In this document: piece after piece, positions 15,720-17,307 of the stretch | Position numbering within the stretch: the stretch's first letter is position 1 | How the letters are laid out: each line of letters opens with the position of its first letter | From: Candidatus Atribacter alterifermentans | Lineage (GTDB): Bacteria; Atribacterota; Atribacteria; Atribacterales; Atribacteraceae | NCBI GenBank assembly: GCA_012517635.1 | Contig: JAAYUP010000019.1 | Location: 1-17,307 of the forward strand | Direction: 5' to 3' | DNA length: 17,307 bases | The notes under the pieces: generated by a model | The model's database searches: none | Told to the model about the DNA's origin: nothing | Seen by the model: the letters and a program-made list of their open reading frames with translations, nothing else | Position numbers and translations under genes: made by a program

Positions 15720-16008
15720 GCTTAACCTCCTTTGGTAATGACTCAATTAGGTTTTGAATTGCCCTCTGTAGAATAATTACGTCGTCCTGAATCACCTCAG
15801 TTTTTAGGGCAAAAGAAAGGAGCTGCCTATTTATACGAGCTACACATTCTGCTTTTGGGCAAATGTAGGCTCCTCTTCCTGGTTTTTTACCGGTCATATC
15901 GATGTCGATCTCACCAGTTGGAGAGGCAACAATCCGAATCAATGATTTTTTCTCCTTTCGAAGGCGACAAGATAGACAAAGCCGTAAAGGTATTTTCTTT
16001 TTTTTCAT
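15706..16008 (-). CDS. ylxR: YlxR-family RNA-binding protein
   Basis: Small basic protein of 100 residues, YlxR (DUF448) family. Visible signatures are RLCLSC near the N-terminus (Cys11, Cys14), the central DMTGKKPGRGAYIC block (37-50) and a further cysteine at 55. Family knowledge: YlxR sits between nusA and infB in many bacteria. The B. subtilis protein has been reported to bind and modulate RNase P RNA. The start overlaps the nusA stop by 4 bases and the end overlaps infB by 14 bases, so translation is probably coupled through the three genes. The SD is modest (GAGGTG, 11 bases before the ATG). The L7Ae-like gene ylxQ, which often follows in Firmicutes, is absent. Confidence 0.93.
   Translation of the reverse strand: MKKKKIPLRLCLSCRLRKEKKSLIRIVASPTGEIDIDMTGKKPGRGAYICPKAECVARINRQLLSFALKTEVIQDDVIILQRAIQNLIESLPKEVKHGKN
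15726..15731 (-). promoter_or_regulatory. SD sequence that decides the infB start
   Basis: AGGAGG on the minus strand, 6 bases before the ATG at 15719 and inside the last codons of ylxR. It rules out the in-frame ATG at 15746, which lies upstream of it. Confidence 0.9.
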
Positions 16009-17063
16009 GGGTGATTGGGCACCTCTCTTATTTCCCGATCACTTTTTATATCAATTCTCCAACCGGTTAAACGGGCAGAGAGTCGGGCATTCTGACCTTC
16101 TTTCCCAATAGCAAGTGAAAGTTGATCATCAGGTACGTAAACCCGTGCGGTATTGGAATCAGAATCAAGTTCAACGAAAGTGACTTGAGCTGGACTCAAT
16201 GCATCGGATATAAACACCTTTGGATCTTTGCTCCAACGGATAATATCAATTTTTTCACCTCGTAGTTCATCGGTTATATGTTTGACTCTCACTCCTTTAT
16301 TTCCAATACACGAGCCAACAGGATCCACCTTGGCATCTCGGCTTTCAACAGCAATTTTAGTCCGTGCTCCTGGTTCCCGCGCGATAGCTTTGATGGTAAC
16401 AAAGCCATCATGAACTTCAGGAACCTCCAATTCAAATAATCGTTTGACTAAGCCGGGATGTGATCGAGACAAAACAATACGAGGTCCACGGCTCGTTTTT
16501 TTAACTTCTATTATATAAAATTTCATCCTTGCTCCAATCCGGTAATTTTCCGATTGGACCTGCTCATTGGATGGAAGAAAAGATTCGATTTTTTCCAAAT
16601 CAACGATGATATTTTTTCCCTCTTTCCTGTTGACAACACCAGTTACGATATCTTCTGCTCTTTCCAAAAATTCATCATATACCAAACTTCTCTCGGCTTC
16701 TCGAATACGTTGCATGATGACCTGCTTAGCTGTTTGGGCTGCAATCCTCCCAAAATCTTTGGGTGTTATTTCAACTTGGATTATTTCTCTCGGTCCAACT
16801 CGATTTAAGCCTTGATTGGATAATGTATCGTTTACGTCGATATCAATGATTTCGCCACTTTCAGGATTGATATACTTACGGGTGAAAACTTTGACTTCTC
16901 CAGTTGCTGGATCAAGAATAACTTCAACTGCTTTATGGGGGCCCTTAAAATTTTTCTTGTATGCAGAAAGAAGAGCCGCTTCTATCGCCTGTTTAAGGGT
17001 ATCACGTGAAATCCCCTTTGCTCTTTCAATTTGCTCGATTGCAAAAAAAAGATCTTTATTCAT
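16005..17063 (-). CDS. nusA: Transcription termination/antitermination factor NusA
   Basis: NusA binds RNA polymerase at the RNA exit channel and modulates pausing, intrinsic termination and antitermination. The 352-residue product has the N-terminal polymerase-binding domain (about 1-125), an S1 domain (about 135-200), a KH1 domain with CIGNKGVRV (252-260) and a KH2 domain with AIGKEGQNARLSARL (318-332). It lacks the C-terminal acidic repeats of the E. coli protein, as in Firmicutes and Thermotogota. I chose the ATG at 17063 because AGGGGG lies 6 bases upstream. An in-frame ATG 8 codons earlier (17087) has no such site and would add a stretch not typical of NusA. The stop overlaps the ylxR start as ATGA. 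The terminator-like hairpin in its leader hints that NusA may tune its own operon (inference). Confidence 0.97.
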   Translation of the reverse strand: MNKDLFFAIEQIERAKGISRDTLKQAIEAALLSAYKKNFKGPHKAVEVILDPATGEVKVFTRKYINPESGEIIDIDVNDTLSNQGLNRVGPREIIQVEITPKDFGRIAAQTAKQVIMQRIREAERSLVYDEFLERAEDIVTGVVNRKEGKNIIVDLEKIESFLPSNEQVQSENYRIGARMKFYIIEVKKTSRGPRIVLSRSHPGLVKRLFELEVPEVHDGFVTIKAIAREPGARTKIAVESRDAKVDPVGSCIGNKGVRVKHITDELRGEKIDIIRWSKDPKVFISDALSPAQVTFVELDSDSNTARVYVPDDQLSLAIGKEGQNARLSARLTGWRIDIKSDREIREVPNHP

Positions 17064-17069
17064 ATTAAA

Positions 17070-17075
17070 CCCCCT
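17070..17075 (-). promoter_or_regulatory. SD sequence that decides the nusA start
   Basis: AGGGGG on the minus strand, 6 bases before the ATG at 17063. It lies inside the longer reading frame that begins at 17087, which makes the shorter start the better choice. Confidence 0.8.
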
Positions 17076-17119
17076 GCATTCAGTCACTTTCTTTTTCGAA
17101 AATAATTTATTGGCCTTTT

Positions 17120-17168
17120 ATACAAACAAGAAAGAGTGGGCTGGTAACCCACTCTTTCTTGTTTGTAT
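17120..17168 (-). terminator. Strong, symmetric intrinsic terminator or attenuator before nusA
   Basis: Two perfect 21-base complementary arms (17120-17140 and 17148-17168) enclose a 7-base loop (ctggtaa). The inner part is GC-rich (gtggg/cccac) and the outer part is A-rich on one side and U-rich on the other (tctttcttgtttgt). On either strand a GC-rich hairpin is therefore followed by a U-rich tract, the layout of a bidirectional rho-independent terminator. It ends 56 bases before the nusA start codon. It either closes an upstream transcription unit, with a nusA promoter squeezed in between, or it is an attenuator inside the nusA leader. The sequence does not decide which. Confidence 0.75.
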
Positions 17169-17178
17169 GCCTTCATTC

Positions 17179-17193
17179 TCCTGTAAAACAGGA
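17179..17193 (-). promoter_or_regulatory. Small hairpin in the nusA leader
   Basis: Perfect 6-base arms, tcctgt at 17179-17184 and acagga at 17188-17193, close on a 3-base loop. It lies 10 bases before the large terminator-like hairpin in the direction of transcription. It could be an alternative or anti-terminator partner, but I see no long complementarity to the large hairpin. Its role is unknown. Confidence 0.3.
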
Positions 17194-17237
17194 TCAGTCT
17201 TCGATGTAAGGTTCAAATAATAAAACTAATCATTCAA

Positions 17238-17281
17238 AGAACACCAACCTTATTCGGCAAAATTAAGTAACTAGGTGTTCT
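17238..17281 (-). promoter_or_regulatory. Leader hairpin upstream of nusA
   Basis: Inverted repeat with perfect 8-base arms: agaacacc at 17238-17245 and ggtgttct at 17274-17281 (plus strand). The 28-base loop could hold a further 4-bp CTTA/TAAG helix. In the minus-strand RNA it is followed by a U-rich but interrupted stretch. It may be a structured part of the nusA leader or a weak terminator of an upstream gene. The role is inference. Confidence 0.35.
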
Positions 17282-17292
17282 ATCCCTACTAT

Positions 17293-17298
17293 TTTATA
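17293..17298 (-). promoter_or_regulatory. Possible -10 element of a promoter for the nusA operon
   Basis: On the minus strand the sequence TATAAA (continuing as AAT) lies 9 bases from the window edge and resembles a sigma-70 -10 hexamer. The matching -35 would fall outside the window, so only half of the promoter can be judged. Stop codons in all three minus-strand frames lie at the edge, so no upstream coding sequence continues past about position 17290. If this promoter is real, transcription starts near 17286 and the nusA leader is about 220 nt long. Confidence 0.3.
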
Positions 17299-17307
17299 CT
17301 AACTGAG

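Noticed and set aside
17064..17087. Longer nusA from the ATG at 17087
   Set aside because: The SD for the canonical start lies inside this extension, and the extra residues are not typical of NusA.
17141..17150. T-box or other known riboswitch in the nusA leader (loop ctggtaa)
   Set aside because: No specifier loop, T-box consensus or other known riboswitch core was recognised; the element reads as a simple intrinsic terminator.
16816..17220. Plus-strand 134-residue reading frame across nusA and its leader
   Set aside because: It is antisense to the well-supported nusA N-terminus and runs through the terminator hairpin; no SD or family similarity seen.

Overview
The window is one uninterrupted run of 17 housekeeping genes, all read from the minus strand (right to left), with a short leader region at each end. 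It looks like a bacterial chromosome core: roughly 40% GC by eye, Shine-Dalgarno (SD) sequences close to AGGAGGTGAT, several TTG starts and almost no intergenic space. Gene order resembles Firmicutes and deep-branching anaerobic or thermophilic bacteria. A lineage such as Atribacterota, Thermotogota, Dictyoglomota or a clostridial relative is plausible. The sequence alone does not settle this, and no 16S rRNA gene is present. I see no mobile element, CRISPR array, tRNA or rRNA gene, prophage or sign of recent transfer.

Layout in transcription order. (1) 17307-17064: a structured leader with a possible promoter -10 at the window edge, two small hairpins and a very stable terminator-like hairpin just before nusA. 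(2) 17063-10272: the classic transcription and translation operon nusA-ylxR-infB-ylxP-rbfA-nrnA-truB-ribF, joined by short gaps or overlaps. (3) 10235-7802: rpsO-pnp, preceded by a possible internal promoter inside the end of ribF. (4) 7782-194: ftsK/spoIIIE-rodZ-rimO-cinA-thpR-recA-recX, mostly joined by 4 to 14 base overlaps. (5) 193-1: a strong promoter that begins on the recX stop codon, a leader of about 155 bases, and the first bases of the next gene, which by common synteny could be rny (RNase Y).

The genes fall into related jobs: transcription elongation and termination (NusA), translation initiation and 30S maturation (IF2, RbfA, S15, RimO), RNA modification and turnover (TruB, PNPase, NrnA, ThpR, probably YlxR), flavin cofactor synthesis (RibF), chromosome partition and cell shape (FtsK, RodZ), and recombination (RecA, RecX, CinA nearby). 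Genes often found in these clusters in Firmicutes are absent from their usual places: ylxQ between ylxR and infB, and pgsA between rimO and cinA. rimP is not directly before nusA within the window.

I found no clearly undescribed system. The points most worth a second look are the nusA leader terminator, the promoter at the recX stop, the TTG starts of recA and rpsO, and RecA DNA-binding loops that depart from the usual consensus.
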